From Cyanobium gracile PCC 6307 (GTDB taxonomy: Bacteria; Cyanobacteriota; Cyanobacteriia; PCC-6307; Cyanobiaceae), in the NCBI RefSeq assembly GCF_000316515.1, contig NC_019675.1, forward strand, positions 2,195,964-2,259,963: DNA of 64,000 nt, given 5' to 3'. Of this stretch, positions 26,400 through 36,429 are shown piece after piece; position 1 is the first letter of the stretch; every line of letters begins with the position of its first letter. The position numbers and the translations under genes were made by a program. The notes under the pieces were generated by a model, which was not told the DNA's origin, did not search any database, and worked only from the letters and a program-made list of their open reading frames with translations.

Positions 26400-27329
26400 T
26401 CAGGTGGGACGCAGGGCAGCCAGGATCGAGGAAAGACGCTGTCGCACGGCGGTATCGGCGGAAAGAAGGGGAAGTCGGGGGGCACCCACCGGCCAGCCGC
26501 TGATCTCCAGGGCGGCTTTGACGGGGATGGGATTGGTGGTGCAGAAGAGCGCCCTGCACAGGGGCAGCAACTGCTGGTGCTCGTCGCGGGCGGCGGCGAC
26601 GTCGCCGCTCAGGAAGGCCTGGAGCATGGCCCGGATCCTGGGACCCACCAGATGGCTGGCCACGCTGACCACGCCCACCGCACCCACCGCCAGCATCGGC
26701 AGGGTGAGGGCGTCGTCGCCGCTGTAGATCGCCAGGCGATCGCCGCAGAGCTCCCGCAGCCGGCTGACCTCCTCGGTGGTGCCGCTGGCAGCCTTGAAGC
26801 CCACCACGTTGGCCTCATCGAGCAGGCGGGCCGTGGTGTCAGGGGCCAGGCTGCAGCCGGTACGGCCGGGGATGTTGTAGAGCATCAGGGGCAGCTCCGG
26901 AGCGGCCTGGGCCACGGCGCGGAAATGGGCTTCGAGGCCCTCCTGGGGCGGCTTGTTGTAGTAGGGCACCACCACCAGGGCGCCGTCGGCACCCAGGGCG
27001 GCGGCCTCACCGGTGGCTTCCACGGCTTCGGCTGTGCAGTTGCTGCCGCTGCCGGCCAGCAGGGTGGCGCGACTTCCCACCGCCCCCTTCACGGCGGCAA
27101 AGAGCTCATGCTGCTCCTGCCAGGTGAGGGTGGGGGACTCCCCGGTGGTGCCGCACAGCACCAGGCCATCGGACCCGTGGCGGACCAGATGGTCCGCCAG
27201 CCGGGCCGCCAGCTCCAGATCGACGGCCCCGTCCGGCTGGAAGGGGGTCACCATGGCCGTGAGCACCCGCCCGAAGGGGGCCTCGGGGGAGGGAGCCGTG
27301 CTGGGCGCCGGCAGGGTGGCCGTGCTCAA
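26400..27329 (-). CDS. dapA: 4-hydroxy-tetrahydrodipicolinate synthase
   Basis: A 309-residue TIM-barrel aldolase that condenses pyruvate with aspartate semialdehyde, the committed lysine step. The signature [19 protein letters not shown], the [11 protein letters not shown] motif with its Tyr, and the Schiff-base Lys in [10 protein letters not shown] are all present. The start is a TTG at 27329 whose last two bases lie in the asd stop (4-bp overlap), so translation is coupled to asd. A start further in is not supported, because the first 25 residues include only a variable tail before [12 protein letters not shown]. Together with asd directly upstream it forms the lysine branch entry. Confidence 0.95.
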   Translation of the reverse strand: MSTATLPAPSTAPSPEAPFGRVLTAMVTPFQPDGAVDLELAARLADHLVRHGSDGLVLCGTTGESPTLTWQEQHELFAAVKGAVGSRATLLAGSGSNCTAEAVEATGEAAALGADGALVVVPYYNKPPQEGLEAHFRAVAQAAPELPLMLYNIPGRTGCSLAPDTTARLLDEANVVGFKAASGTTEEVSRLRELCGDRLAIYSGDDALTLPMLAVGAVGVVSVASHLVGPRIRAMLQAFLSGDVAAARDEHQQLLPLCRALFCTTNPIPVKAALEISGWPVGAPRLPLLSADTAVRQRLSSILAALRPT

Positions 27330-28411
27330 GCGGCACCTCCGGCGGCGGCAGCAGCAGCCGCGGCGGGATCCCGCAGCAGTTCGGCGATCTGAATGGCGTT
27401 GAGGGCGGCACCCTTGCGGATCTGGTCACCGCAGAGCCACAGCTCCAGGGCGCAGGGATCGCTGAGATCCTGGCGGATGCGGCCCACGGCCACCGGATCC
27501 CTGCCGGTGACGTCGGTGGGCATGGGGAAGCGGTTGGTCTCGAAGTTCTCGATCAGCTCCACTCCGGGGGCGGCCGCCAGCAGCTCGCGGGCCTCCGCCA
27601 CCGGAAAAGGCTCCTCGAACGCGATGTTGACGGCCTCGGAATGGGCCCGCAAGACGGGCACCCGCACGCAGGTGGCCGTGAGTCGCAGATCGGGCAGACC
27701 CATGATCTTGCGGGTCTCGTGGAGCATCTTGAGCTCCTCCTCGCAGTAGCCGCTCGGCTGCAGGGGCGAGTTGTGGAGGAAGAGGTTGAAGGCCAGCGAA
27801 TGGGGCAGCACCGCGCTCACCGGCTCGCCCCCGTCCAGCACCGTGCGGCTCAGAGCGCGCAGTTCCTCCATGGCCCGGGCACCGGCGCCGCTGGCCGACT
27901 GGTAGGTGCTGACCACCACCCGGCGGAGCGGCCGCCGGGCCGCCAGGGGGGCCAAGGCCAGCGTCAGCAGGATGGTGGTGCAGTTGGGATTGGCGATGAT
28001 CCCGCCGTGGGTGAAGGCGGCCTGGGGATTGACCTCAGGTACCACCAGGGGCACGGCCGGATCCATCCGGAAGGCACTGGAGTTGTCGATCACGACCGCA
28101 CCGGCGGCCACAGCCACCGGTGCCCACTGCCGGGACACCGAACCACCGGCCGAGGCCAGCACCAGGTCGATGCCCTCGAAGGCGTCGGCGCCGACCGGCT
28201 GGACCCGCAGGCGCTCGCCCCGCCAGTCCAGGTCATGACCCGCCGAGCGCGGCGACGCCAGCGGCCGCAACTCCGCCACCGGAAAACCACGCTCCTGCAG
28301 CAGGACCAGAAGCTCCTGGCCCACGGCTCCGGTGGCGCCGAGGATGGCGATGCGCAACGGCCTCGAGGGCAGGTGGCGCTGAGGGGAGGGAAGGGTCGCT
28401 GAGACGGTCAA
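27326..28411 (-). CDS. asd: Aspartate-semialdehyde dehydrogenase
   Basis: A 361-residue NADPH-dependent dehydrogenase that reduces aspartyl phosphate (made by LysC) to the semialdehyde. The Rossmann motif [17 protein letters not shown] is near the N-terminus, the catalytic Cys in [13 protein letters not shown], the [16 protein letters not shown] segment, and the active-site His region in [16 protein letters not shown]. The annotated start is a TTG at 28411; another TTG at 28357 directly before the Rossmann strand would give a protein about 18 residues shorter. Heads the minus-strand asd-dapA-rnj group, divergent from tig with 267 bp between. Confidence 0.94.
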   Translation of the reverse strand: MTVSATLPSPQRHLPSRPLRIAILGATGAVGQELLVLLQERGFPVAELRPLASPRSAGHDLDWRGERLRVQPVGADAFEGIDLVLASAGGSVSRQWAPVAVAAGAVVIDNSSAFRMDPAVPLVVPEVNPQAAFTHGGIIANPNCTTILLTLALAPLAARRPLRRVVVSTYQSASGAGARAMEELRALSRTVLDGGEPVSAVLPHSLAFNLFLHNSPLQPSGYCEEELKMLHETRKIMGLPDLRLTATCVRVPVLRAHSEAVNIAFEEPFPVAEARELLAAAPGVELIENFETNRFPMPTDVTGRDPVAVGRIRQDLSDPCALELWLCGDQIRKGAALNAIQIAELLRDPAAAAAAAAGGAA

Positions 28412-28678
28412 CGGGGGGAAACGGGACGGGTGGCGGGGCGGGAGCGGGCCTGCTGGCTGGAGTCGGGGCCCGGAAGGAAACCCTGGAAAGGGATCGTGGA
28501 GCGGATGGGCGGGAGGCTCCGGGGACGGGAGCCTGAGTCAAAACCGCCAGCCTGGGGCCGGACGGAACTCTTCAGTTGGAGATATGGGCGCGCCGGTGCG
28601 TCGATTGCACAATACGTCGCGGAGGCCCGGAACGGCCAGTTTCTAGGATGGGGGGCTGCCCCGAGCGAGCCCCGTTTC
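28412..28678. other. Divergent intergenic region between asd and tig
   Basis: A 267-bp gap that must hold the promoters of the asd group (minus) and of tig (plus). A TAGGAT -10-like hexamer at 28644-28649 lies 30 bp before the tig ATG; the -35 position is not convincing. An AT-richer patch around 28570-28615 contains TTGCAC (28605-28610) and ATATGG. I see no RNase P, SRP or tmRNA signature and no credible small ORF. Confidence 0.4.
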
Positions 28679-30172
28679 ATGAGCCCTGCCGCCAGCACCG
28701 AAGCCAACCTCCGGGTGAGCACCTCCCCGCGCCCTGGAAGCCGTCTGGCGGTGGAGGTCGCCGTGCCTGCGGGGCGCAGCCAGAAGAGCTACGAGGCCGC
28801 CCTCGAGAAGCTGAGCCGCAGCGTCAAGCTGCCCGGCTTCCGCAAGGGACGGGTGCCCCGGCCGGTGCTGCTGCAGCAGATCGGCCCGCTGCGGATCCGC
28901 GCCACCGCCCTCGAGGACCTGGTCGATGCGGTCGTGCGGGAGGCGATGCAGCAGGAGGCCATCGAGGCCATCGGCCGGCCCGAACTCAGCGAAGCCTTCG
29001 AGCAGGTGCTGGAGCGCTTCACGCCCGGGGAGGAGCTCACCATCACCCTGGAGATGGACGTGGAGCCCACCCCCACTCTGCGCAGCACCAAGGGCTTCAA
29101 GGCCGAGGCGGAGCCCGTGCCCTTCGACCCGGCCCGGGTCGACGAACTGATCGAGCAGTCGCGCCGCCAGCTGGCCACCCTGGTGCCGGTGGAGGACCGG
29201 CCCGCCGCCGAGGGTGACGTGGCCCAGATCGCCTTCCGCGGCACCTTCGTCGACACCGGCGAAGCCATCGAAGGCGGCAGCAGCGAGGGAATGGAGGTGG
29301 AGCTGGAGGAGGGTCGCATGATCCCCGGCTTCGTGGCCGGCATCCTGGGCATGGCTGTCGGGGACAGCCGCGACGTCTCCTGCCGCTTCCCCGACAGCTA
29401 CCCCCAGGAGACGGCGGCGGGCCGGGAGGCCCTCTTCGCCATCACCCTGCTGGAACTGAAGACCCGGGAGCTGCCCGCCCTCGACGACGCCTTCGCCCAG
29501 CAGGCCAGCGACAAGCCCACCCTGGCCGAACTCCGCGCCGACCTGGAGACCCGCCTGCGGGAGGACGCCGAGCGCCGCCATCGCGCCAACCGCCACGAGG
29601 CCCTGCTGACGGTCCTGGTGGAGGAGCTGGAGGTGGAGCTGCCCGAGACCCTGATCCAGCAGGAGGTGCGCAACCTGATCGAGCAGACCGCCGGGCAGAT
29701 CTCCCAGCAGGGCATGGACGTCAAGAAGCTGTTCACCCCCGATCTGGTGCGCAGCCTCATGGACACGTCCCGGCCCGAGGCCGAGCAGCGGCTGCGGCGC
29801 AGCCTGGCGCTCAAGGCCCTGGCCGCGGCCGAGACGATCGAGGTGCCCGCCGCCGACCTGGAGGCCAGGCTGGCCGAGATCCGCAGGGGCCTGAGCGACA
29901 GCGCCACCATCGACCCCGAGCGGCTGCGGCTGGCCGTGGCCGAGGACCTGCTGAAGGAGAAGCTGCTGGAGTGGCTCGAGGCCAACAGCACCATCACCGA
30001 CAAGGCCCCGGCCGCGGAGGAGGCCCCCGAGGCCAGCGACGACGACAGGGACGTCGCCACCGAAACCGCTGCCGAAACGCAGCCGAAGGCGCCCAAGCCA
30101 GCGGCCAAAGCGAAGAAGGGAGCCGCCGGTGCCGCCGGCGCCAAGGCCCGGGAGGACGACGCCCAGCCATAG
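28679..30172 (+). CDS. tig: Trigger factor
   Basis: A 497-residue ribosome-associated chaperone and prolyl isomerase. The ribosome-binding signature [17 protein letters not shown] lies at about residues 53-69. The FKBP-type PPIase domain spans about 170-265 ([20 protein letters not shown] through [12 protein letters not shown]), and the C-terminal arms follow ([20 protein letters not shown]). The last 50 residues are an acidic then Lys/Ala-rich tail beyond the usual end. The ATG at 28679 is used. It heads the tig-clpP-clpX unit: clpP begins 36 bp downstream, linking nascent-chain folding and degradation genes as in many bacteria. Confidence 0.95.
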   Translation: MSPAASTEANLRVSTSPRPGSRLAVEVAVPAGRSQKSYEAALEKLSRSVKLPGFRKGRVPRPVLLQQIGPLRIRATALEDLVDAVVREAMQQEAIEAIGRPELSEAFEQVLERFTPGEELTITLEMDVEPTPTLRSTKGFKAEAEPVPFDPARVDELIEQSRRQLATLVPVEDRPAAEGDVAQIAFRGTFVDTGEAIEGGSSEGMEVELEEGRMIPGFVAGILGMAVGDSRDVSCRFPDSYPQETAAGREALFAITLLELKTRELPALDDAFAQQASDKPTLAELRADLETRLREDAERRHRANRHEALLTVLVEELEVELPETLIQQEVRNLIEQTAGQISQQGMDVKKLFTPDLVRSLMDTSRPEAEQRLRRSLALKALAAAETIEVPAADLEARLAEIRRGLSDSATIDPERLRLAVAEDLLKEKLLEWLEANSTITDKAPAAEEAPEASDDDRDVATETAAETQPKAPKPAAKAKKGAAGAAGAKAREDDAQP

Positions 30173-30208
30173 ATTGAGGCCACTCCCCCCGTCCGCCAGC
30201 GAAACCGC

Positions 30209-30958
30209 GTGATCGACGCCCGACCGCCCCTGATCCCCGACGGGCTGCCCGCCGCCCTGGCGGGCAGCCCGTCGGGGGCGCAGCCCCACCCCGTGAACAA
30301 CCTCTGGCAAGGGCCAATGCCCTGGAACGGGATGGTCGCTCCGAGCCCCACCGCCGCTCCTGGGGTGCTGCCCACGGTGGTGGAGCAGTCCGGCCGGGGC
30401 GACCGCGCCTTCGACATCTATTCCCGGCTGCTGCGGGAGCGGATCATCTTCCTCGGCACCGGCATCGACGACCAGGTGGCCGATTCCCTGGTGGCCCAGC
30501 TGCTGTTCCTGGAAGCCGAGGATCCCGAGAAGGACATCCAGATCTACATCAACTCCCCGGGCGGCTCGGTGACCTCCGGCCTGGCCATCTACGACACCAT
30601 GCAGCAGGTGGCGCCGGACGTGGTCACCATCTGCTACGGCCTGGCCGCCAGCATGGGGGCCTTCCTGCTCACCGGTGGGGCGCCCGGCAAGCGGATGGCC
30701 CTGCCCAATGCCCGGATCATGATCCACCAGCCCCTCGGGGGCGCCCAGGGCCAGGCGGTCGACATCGAGATCCAGGCGCGGGAGATCCTGTTCCTGAAGG
30801 ACACCCTCAACGGACTGATGGCCGAGCACACCGGCCAGCCGCTGGACAAGATCGCTGAAGATACCGACCGGGACTACTTCCTTTCCCCGGCGGAGGCGGT
30901 TGAATACGGACTCATCGACCGGGTGGTCGATGACGCCCCGGCCCCCGTCGTCCCCTAG
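30209..30958 (+). CDS. clpP: ATP-dependent Clp protease proteolytic subunit
   Basis: A 249-residue ClpP serine protease. The mature core starts at [19 protein letters not shown]; catalytic Ser is in [11 protein letters not shown], His in [12 protein letters not shown] and Asp in [11 protein letters not shown]. The GTG at 30209 gives [13 protein letters not shown], an extension of about 55 residues before the core that is longer than in most ClpPs. This leader contains a perfect 19-bp hairpin at 30235-30277. A GTG at 30293 or an ATG at 30317 would start after the hairpin and may be the true start. It is 36 bp from tig and 108 bp from clpX. Functions with ClpX as the ClpXP protease. Confidence 0.93.
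   Translation: MIDARPPLIPDGLPAALAGSPSGAQPHPVNNLWQGPMPWNGMVAPSPTAAPGVLPTVVEQSGRGDRAFDIYSRLLRERIIFLGTGIDDQVADSLVAQLLFLEAEDPEKDIQIYINSPGGSVTSGLAIYDTMQQVAPDVVTICYGLAASMGAFLLTGGAPGKRMALPNARIMIHQPLGGAQGQAVDIEIQAREILFLKDTLNGLMAEHTGQPLDKIAEDTDRDYFLSPAEAVEYGLIDRVVDDAPAPVVP
30235..30277 (+). repeat. Perfect 19-bp inverted repeat (hairpin) at the 5' end of clpP
   Basis: Arms 30235-30253 and 30259-30277 are exact reverse complements of 19 bp, separated by the 5-nt loop GCCCT. The stem is 15 of 19 G-C pairs, with no U-run after it. It lies 26 bp downstream of the GTG start used for clpP and 63 bp after the tig stop. It could be an attenuator, an RNase site or a regulatory RNA structure between tig and clpP. 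Confidence 0.85.
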
Positions 30959-31066
30959 AACTTCAGGAACGACTGACAAATCGACGGCTGGGGTCGATCC
31001 TGGGGGCAGGCCCTTCCTGCCGCCACACCCAGGGCGACCACCGCCGCTCCCGCCGCCTCCTTGCCG

Positions 31067-32440
31067 ATGGCCAAGTTCGACGCCCATCTCAAGTGCTCCT
31101 TCTGCGGCAAGTCCCAGGAACAGGTGCGCAAGCTGATCGCCGGGCCTGGCGTCTACATCTGCGACGAGTGCATCGATCTCTGCAACGAGATCCTCGACGA
31201 GGAACTGGTCGAGCACCACGGCCATGGCCCCCCGGGCCGGCCCATGGCCGATGGGGGCCGCAAGGCCCCGGCGAAGAAATCGGCCAGGCCGGCCCCCACC
31301 CTGGCCACCATCCCCCGGCCGCAGGAGATCAAGAGCTTCCTCGACCAGCAGGTGGTGGGCCAGGAGGAGGCCAAGAAGGTGCTGGCCGTGGCCGTCTACA
31401 ACCACTACAAGCGGCTGGCATGGCAGGGGGACGGCAAGGGCGAGACGGACCAGACGGCCACCCGCCTTCACAAGTCGAACATCCTGCTGATCGGCCCCAC
31501 CGGCTGCGGCAAGACCCTCCTGGCCCAGTCCCTGGCGGAGATGCTCGATGTGCCCTTCGCCGTGGCCGATGCCACCACGCTCACCGAGGCGGGCTATGTG
31601 GGCGAGGACGTCGAGAACATCCTGCTGCGCCTGCTGCAGAAAGCGGATCTGGACGTCGAACAGGCCCAGCGGGGCATCATCTACATCGACGAGATCGACA
31701 AGATCGCCCGCAAGAGCGAGAACCCCTCCATCACCCGTGACGTCTCCGGTGAGGGGGTGCAGCAGGCCCTGCTGAAGATGCTGGAAGGCACCGTCGCCAA
31801 TGTGCCCCCCCAGGGCGGCCGCAAGCACCCCTACCAGGACTGCATCCAGATCGACACCAGCCAGGTGCTGTTCATCTGCGGCGGCGCCTTCGTGGGACTG
31901 GAGGACCTGGTCCAGAAGCGGATGGGCCGCAACGCGATCGGCTTTCTGCCGGCCGATGGCCGCAGCCGGGTGCGCTCCGGCAAGGAGAAGCACTCCAGCG
32001 AGGTGATGCGCCACCTTGAACCGGAGGATCTGGTGCGCTACGGCCTGATTCCCGAATTCATCGGCCGGCTGCCGGTGAGCGCGGTGCTCGAACCCCTCGA
32101 CACCAGCGCCCTCGAAGCGATCCTCACCGAACCCAGGGACGCGCTGGTGAAGCAGTTCCAGACGCTGCTGAGCATGGACAACGTGCGGCTCGAGTTCGAA
32201 CCGGGGGCCGTCGAGGCCATCGCCGCCGAGGCCCACCGCCGCAAGACCGGTGCCCGGGCCCTGCGGGGCATCGTCGAGGAGCTGATGCTCGACGTCATGT
32301 ACGACCTGCCCTCCCGCCGCGATGTGCAGACCTTCACCATCACCCGGGAGCTGGTGGAGCAGCGCAGCAAGGCCAAGGTGCTGCCGATCAGTGCCGCCGC
32401 CGACCTCGACGGCCACCGGGGTGAACAGGCCACGGCCTGA
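31067..32440 (+). CDS. clpX: ATP-dependent Clp protease ATP-binding subunit ClpX
   Basis: A 457-residue AAA+ unfoldase. The N-terminal zinc finger has [18 protein letters not shown] and ICDECIDLC (four Cys). The ATPase has Walker A GPTGCGKT, the pore loop [10 protein letters not shown] with the GYVG motif, Walker [12 protein letters not shown], the RKH-type element and the ClpP-binding IGF loop ([10 protein letters not shown]), then sensor II in [15 protein letters not shown]. The ATG at 31067 is preferred over the TTG two codons before it. It recognises and unfolds substrates for ClpP, encoded directly upstream. Confidence 0.97.
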   Translation: MAKFDAHLKCSFCGKSQEQVRKLIAGPGVYICDECIDLCNEILDEELVEHHGHGPPGRPMADGGRKAPAKKSARPAPTLATIPRPQEIKSFLDQQVVGQEEAKKVLAVAVYNHYKRLAWQGDGKGETDQTATRLHKSNILLIGPTGCGKTLLAQSLAEMLDVPFAVADATTLTEAGYVGEDVENILLRLLQKADLDVEQAQRGIIYIDEIDKIARKSENPSITRDVSGEGVQQALLKMLEGTVANVPPQGGRKHPYQDCIQIDTSQVLFICGGAFVGLEDLVQKRMGRNAIGFLPADGRSRVRSGKEKHSSEVMRHLEPEDLVRYGLIPEFIGRLPVSAVLEPLDTSALEAILTEPRDALVKQFQTLLSMDNVRLEFEPGAVEAIAAEAHRRKTGARALRGIVEELMLDVMYDLPSRRDVQTFTITRELVEQRSKAKVLPISAAADLDGHRGEQATA

Positions 32441-32650
32441 CACGGGACTGTGTCCAATCAGGCGGTCCACGTCGTCACGGTGCGCGAGGGGGTCGAGTGC
32501 TAAGCCGACATGGCGCTGGTCGCGATTCTGTCGCTACGGCCACGGCGGAACCCCGGGACCCGGGCGAGCGGCTATCCCCACCCCGGAGGGAATCGACGGC
32601 CGCACCGGTGACGCGATGCTGAGCGGACTCCCCTTGCTCCGCCCCACGCC
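32441..32650. other. Intergenic region clpX to LRAT-like gene
   Basis: A 210-bp gap. Just after the clpX stop a weak hairpin (GACAC paired with GTGTC, 32438-32453) could mark a transcript end but has no U-run. No convincing promoter hexamers and no credible ORF are seen. The downstream frame is closed by a TGA at 32609-32611, limiting the next gene to a TTG start. Confidence 0.35.
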
Positions 32651-33385
32651 TTGGCCGCCGCCGACCACCTGCAGGCTCCCCGCCAGCACGGCCTCTTCCT
32701 GCACCACGGCATCGACCTTGGGGACGGCACCGTGGCCCACTACCTGGAGGGCCGGGAAATCCTGCGCAGCCCCCTGCAGGAGTTCAGCCGCGGGGAGCCC
32801 ATCAGCGCCGTGACCTACCCGGACGGGTCCTGCTCGCCGGTGGGGGTGACCCTGCGGCGGGCCATGGGCCGCATCGGGGAGCAGCGCTACAACCTGCTGT
32901 TCAACAACTGCGAGCATTTCGCCCACTGGTGCAAGACCGGTCGGCATCGCAGCGCCCAGGTGGAGGACTGGCTGCACACCGGCAGCCTCGGCGCTCTGGC
33001 CCTGGGCCAGTTCGTGCCGGCGGCCCTGCTCACCGGGGCGCGGGTGCTGCTGCGCCAGGGCCAGTCCCTCGCCGAGACCCTGGCCAGCGGCCTCGACCCC
33101 GAGCAGCTGGCCCGGGGTCGGGAGCTGGCCCGCCGCAGCCTGGAGCAGCTCGATGGCCTGCGGCAGCGACTGCAGGAGCGCCTGGAGGAGGAGCTGGCCC
33201 GGGCCGAACGGCGCTGGGGCGAAGGGAATGGGGCCATCACCACAGGCAACGACCCCTTCGAGCGCCTGCGCCTGGCGGGGCAGAACCTGGCCGACCAGCT
33301 GGCGGCGGTGGAGGAGATGGAGGACCGGCTGCAGCGGCTGCTGGAGCCGGCGGGACCCGATCCGACCGATGGCGGCCCGACCTAG
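32651..33385 (+). CDS. LRAT/NlpC-like acyltransferase-fold protein
   Basis: A 244-residue protein whose first 110 residues match the lecithin:retinol acyltransferase (LRAT)-like branch of the NlpC/P60 papain-like fold. A His-containing strand GLFLHHGIDLGDGTVAHY comes first and the nucleophile Cys is in the NNCEHFAHWCKTGRHRS segment. The rest is a hydrophobic patch (LGQFVPAALLTGARVLL) followed by a long charged helix, probably coiled coil. The only start in frame after the stop at 32609 is a TTG at 32651, which fits the family N-terminus. Substrate unknown: LRAT-like proteins act on lipids or acyl groups. It lies between clpX and dnaX. Confidence 0.72.
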   Translation: MAAADHLQAPRQHGLFLHHGIDLGDGTVAHYLEGREILRSPLQEFSRGEPISAVTYPDGSCSPVGVTLRRAMGRIGEQRYNLLFNNCEHFAHWCKTGRHRSAQVEDWLHTGSLGALALGQFVPAALLTGARVLLRQGQSLAETLASGLDPEQLARGRELARRSLEQLDGLRQRLQERLEEELARAERRWGEGNGAITTGNDPFERLRLAGQNLADQLAAVEEMEDRLQRLLEPAGPDPTDGGPT

Positions 33386-33412
33386 GCTCCTCATCCGGTC
33401 AGGGCAGGGTGC

Positions 33413-35329
33413 ATGGTCCAGTCCTACGAGCCCCTTCATCACAAGTACCGGCCCCAGCGCTTCGACCAGCTGGTGGGCCAGAAGGCTGTGGCCGACACCC
33501 TCAGCCAGGCCCTGCTCCAGAACCGGATCGCCCCGGCCTACCTGTTCAGCGGGCCCCGGGGTACGGGCAAGACCTCCAGCGCCCGGATCCTGGCCCGTTC
33601 GCTCAACTGCCTGGCCAGCCCGGCACCCACCCCGGAGCCCTGCGGCCGCTGCCAGCTGTGCAACGACATCGCCGCCGGCAACGCCCTCGATGTGATCGAG
33701 ATCGACGCCGCCTCCAACACCGGCGTCGACAACATCCGGGAGCTGATCGAACGGTCCCGCTTCGCCCCGGTCCAGGCCCGCTGGAAGGTCTACGTGGTGG
33801 ACGAGTGTCACATGCTCTCCACCGCCGCCTTCAACGCCCTGCTCAAGACCCTGGAGGAACCGCCGCCGCGGGTGGTGTTCGTGCTGGCCACCACCGATCC
33901 CCAGCGGGTGCTGCCCACCATCCTGAGCCGCTGCCAGCGCTTCGATTTCCGGCGCATCCCCCTGGAGGACCTGGTGGGGCATCTTCAGTGGATCGCCGCC
34001 GAGGAATCCATCGGCATCACCCCGGAGGCCGTGCACCTGGTGGCCCAGCGCTCCCAGGGGGGTCTGCGGGACGCCGAGAGCCTGCTCGACCAGCTCAGCC
34101 TGCTGCCGGAGCCGATCGCCGCCGACGCGGTGTGGGACCTGCTGGGGGCGGTGCCGGAGGTGGAACTGCTGCAGCTGGCCGAGGCCATGGCGGCGGCGGA
34201 TCCCCTCCAGGTAGTGGAGGGCTGCCGCGAACTGCTGGACCGGGGACGGGAACCGGCCGCCGTGCTGCAGGGGCTGGTCAGCCTGCTGCGGGATCTGCTG
34301 CTGGCGGGGGTGGCCCCCGACCGGCTGGAGCTCACCAGCGTGTCGCCGGAGCTGCGGCCGCGGCTGCCGGAAGTGGCGCGCCGGATCGGCAAGGCCCGCC
34401 TGCTGCGGTGGCAGTCCCAGCTGAAGGGCAGCGAACAGCAGCTGCGCCACAGCGTCCAGCCGCGGCTGTGGCTGGAGGTGCTGCTGCTGGGCCTGCTCGC
34501 CGAACCGGACCCCGTGGCCGCCACAGCCTCCGCCACACCCGCCGCCACAGCCACGGCCACAACCGCCACCACCCCGGCCGGGCCGCAGCCGCCCGGCGCC
34601 GAAGGCCAGCGGGTCAGCCGCAGCCCGGAGCCCGTGCCGGCCGTTTCGGCCTCACCAGCGCCGACACCGCTGGCACCGACCCCGGCCATGGCCCCGGCGG
34701 CCACGGCCGGGACCATGCCGGCCGCTCCCCCACCGGAACCGGCGACCGCCCCGGAGGGACCGGTGCCCGCCGGCGAGGATCTGGCCGAACTGTGGCAGCA
34801 GATCCTGGCCGGGCTGGAACTCCCCTCCACCCGGATGCTGCTCTCCCAGCAGGCCCAGCTGCTGCGGCTGGATGGGCGGCGGGCGGTGGTGCGGGTGGCC
34901 GGGACCTGGATGGCCATGGTTCAGAGCCGCCTGCCCCTGCTGGAGAAAGCGGTGGCCACCGCCCTGGGAAGCCCACGCCAGCTGACCCTGGAGGCGGGGG
35001 CATCGGAAGCAACCCCACAGCCACAGCCTCCGCCCACGGCTCCCATACCCCTGAACAGGCGGGAGCTCCCATCGCCGGAGCCGCAGGGTGGCCCGCAGCT
35101 GGAGGGGGTTCCTTCCGGGCCCCGCCCCAGGAATGGCGAACTCCCAGCCACCACCACCATCCTCCAGGGGCAGGCACGGGCGCCCGTCTCCAGTGAACCC
35201 AATGACGACGAGATCAAGGCGGGACCGTCCTCTCGCGTCCATGCCCCATCACGCTTGAACGAGAAGGCGCGCAACCTTGCAGACTTTTTCGGCGGTGAAG
35301 TGATCGAAGACTTTGAAGATGTCCCCTGA
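33413..35329 (+). CDS. dnaX: DNA polymerase III subunits gamma/tau
   Basis: A 638-residue clamp-loader ATPase. Walker A GPRGTGKT is at about 47-54, the four-Cys zinc site follows (LNCL then CGRCQLC), Walker B VYVVDECHMLS and sensor I LATTDPQR, with the SRCQRFDFRRI Arg finger. The collar domain ends near residue 360. A Pro/Ala/Thr-rich linker (about 365-455) precedes a C-terminal tau-like domain starting EDLAELWQQILAGLEL. No intein is present, although DnaX inteins occur in other cyanobacteria. Whether a short gamma form is made cannot be told; I see no slippery A-run. Confidence 0.94.
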   Translation: MVQSYEPLHHKYRPQRFDQLVGQKAVADTLSQALLQNRIAPAYLFSGPRGTGKTSSARILARSLNCLASPAPTPEPCGRCQLCNDIAAGNALDVIEIDAASNTGVDNIRELIERSRFAPVQARWKVYVVDECHMLSTAAFNALLKTLEEPPPRVVFVLATTDPQRVLPTILSRCQRFDFRRIPLEDLVGHLQWIAAEESIGITPEAVHLVAQRSQGGLRDAESLLDQLSLLPEPIAADAVWDLLGAVPEVELLQLAEAMAAADPLQVVEGCRELLDRGREPAAVLQGLVSLLRDLLLAGVAPDRLELTSVSPELRPRLPEVARRIGKARLLRWQSQLKGSEQQLRHSVQPRLWLEVLLLGLLAEPDPVAATASATPAATATATTATTPAGPQPPGAEGQRVSRSPEPVPAVSASPAPTPLAPTPAMAPAATAGTMPAAPPPEPATAPEGPVPAGEDLAELWQQILAGLELPSTRMLLSQQAQLLRLDGRRAVVRVAGTWMAMVQSRLPLLEKAVATALGSPRQLTLEAGASEATPQPQPPPTAPIPLNRRELPSPEPQGGPQLEGVPSGPRPRNGELPATTTILQGQARAPVSSEPNDDEIKAGPSSRVHAPSRLNEKARNLADFFGGEVIEDFEDVP

Positions 35330-35382
35330 CCAACGATTGCTGACGAGGATGCGCGGATCATCTCTCTCCTGACCTGGAGATA

Positions 35383-36342
35383 CTATTGCGGGAGTCGGAC
35401 TTTGCGAACGATTTTTGCTCCTCCAATAAGGATCCAGACCAAGAGGTTTCTACGGATCTTCGGAGCCTTACTTGCTTCTTCAATTGGCTGCCACAGGTAC
35501 TCCACCATCAGCAGTCGAATCGTCTCCAGAAGTGAACATAGAACGCGACAGGCATGTAATGCTGACTCCGAGCGGACTAACAGGACAATCTTGTACTCAA
35601 GCAAGGCATAGAGATGGTTGAGCTTGCCTTTTTCAATGGAAGCTGTTGCCGCATTGCCGTGAACACGGTAGCCGACAAGTGGCCTATCAAGATAGAGGAA
35701 GAAGCCCTTTGCCGCCAGCAGAGACCAGCACAACCAGTCCTCATACTGAGCCAACTGAACGTAGGCGAATGGGATTTCCCTGAGCGATGAGGAGCGCACC
35801 ATGACCGATGAATTGCAGATGCTGTTTCTGACCAGATAGTCTTTCAAGGAGCGCAGTCGATAGGGGTTGGTCGGATTTCGGGAGAAGGACGACTCAAAAA
35901 ATGCACTCCTTTGAACGTCACCGACGACCTGAACACCGGTATGGCAGAGCACAACCTCCGGGCTGGCATCCATAACCTTGACCTGCGCGGCAATCTTGTC
36001 GGGCATAAAGACGTCATCGGCGTCGAGGAATGCCAAGTACCGACCCACCGAAGCACTGAAGCCGAGATACCTCGCCGCGCTGACCCCCCGGTTGGCATGT
36101 CCTGGGTGAGAAAGGATCTTCAGGGACGGAAACTCGGTTTCCTGCAGCCGACCCAGCTCTTCCCATGATCCATCCGTTGACCCGTCATCGACGACAATCA
36201 CCTCGATGGATAAGAGCGGGGGGCAATGAACGGATCTGATCGCTTCTCCGACAAAGTCCTTCGCGTTGAAGCACGGGATGACAACGGAAACATCAACGCC
36301 TGGCATCGGACCTCCACTCTCGAATGGAGCCCCTGGATTCAT
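35383..36342 (-). CDS. Family 2 glycosyltransferase
   Basis: A 319-residue GT-A fold enzyme. The N-terminal motif VSVVIPCFNAKDFVGEAIRS, EVIVVDDGSTDGSWEEL and the DxD-type FLDADDVFMPDKIAAQV motif identify the family; LAQYEDWLCWSLLAAKGFF fits the acceptor-side ED motif. The ATG at 36342 is used, though an ATG at 36306 immediately before VDVSVVIP is possible. By eye its GC content (near 50%) is well below its neighbours, and codons differ accordingly, pointing to horizontal acquisition. Probably makes part of a surface glycan. It precedes no other glycan gene in the same low-GC block; the next GT2 gene upstream is of normal high GC. Confidence 0.85.
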   Translation of the reverse strand: MNPGAPFESGGPMPGVDVSVVIPCFNAKDFVGEAIRSVHCPPLLSIEVIVVDDGSTDGSWEELGRLQETEFPSLKILSHPGHANRGVSAARYLGFSASVGRYLAFLDADDVFMPDKIAAQVKVMDASPEVVLCHTGVQVVGDVQRSAFFESSFSRNPTNPYRLRSLKDYLVRNSICNSSVMVRSSSLREIPFAYVQLAQYEDWLCWSLLAAKGFFLYLDRPLVGYRVHGNAATASIEKGKLNHLYALLEYKIVLLVRSESALHACRVLCSLLETIRLLMVEYLWQPIEEASKAPKIRRNLLVWILIGGAKIVRKVRLPQ

Positions 36343-36429
36343 AGAGGATGGTCATGGATAATGCTGCAAAATGACAGCACCACAAGATCCTTCAGCCCTG
36401 GGATGCAAGCAGGTTTGTCATCCATCCGT

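Noticed and set aside
26736-26743. HIP1 octamer GCGATCGC (also at 36698, 37810, 46085, 48697, 62320)
   Set aside because: Present several times but, in a 68-70% GC window, not obviously over-represented by eye; no clustering at gene borders. A count against a Markov model would settle it.
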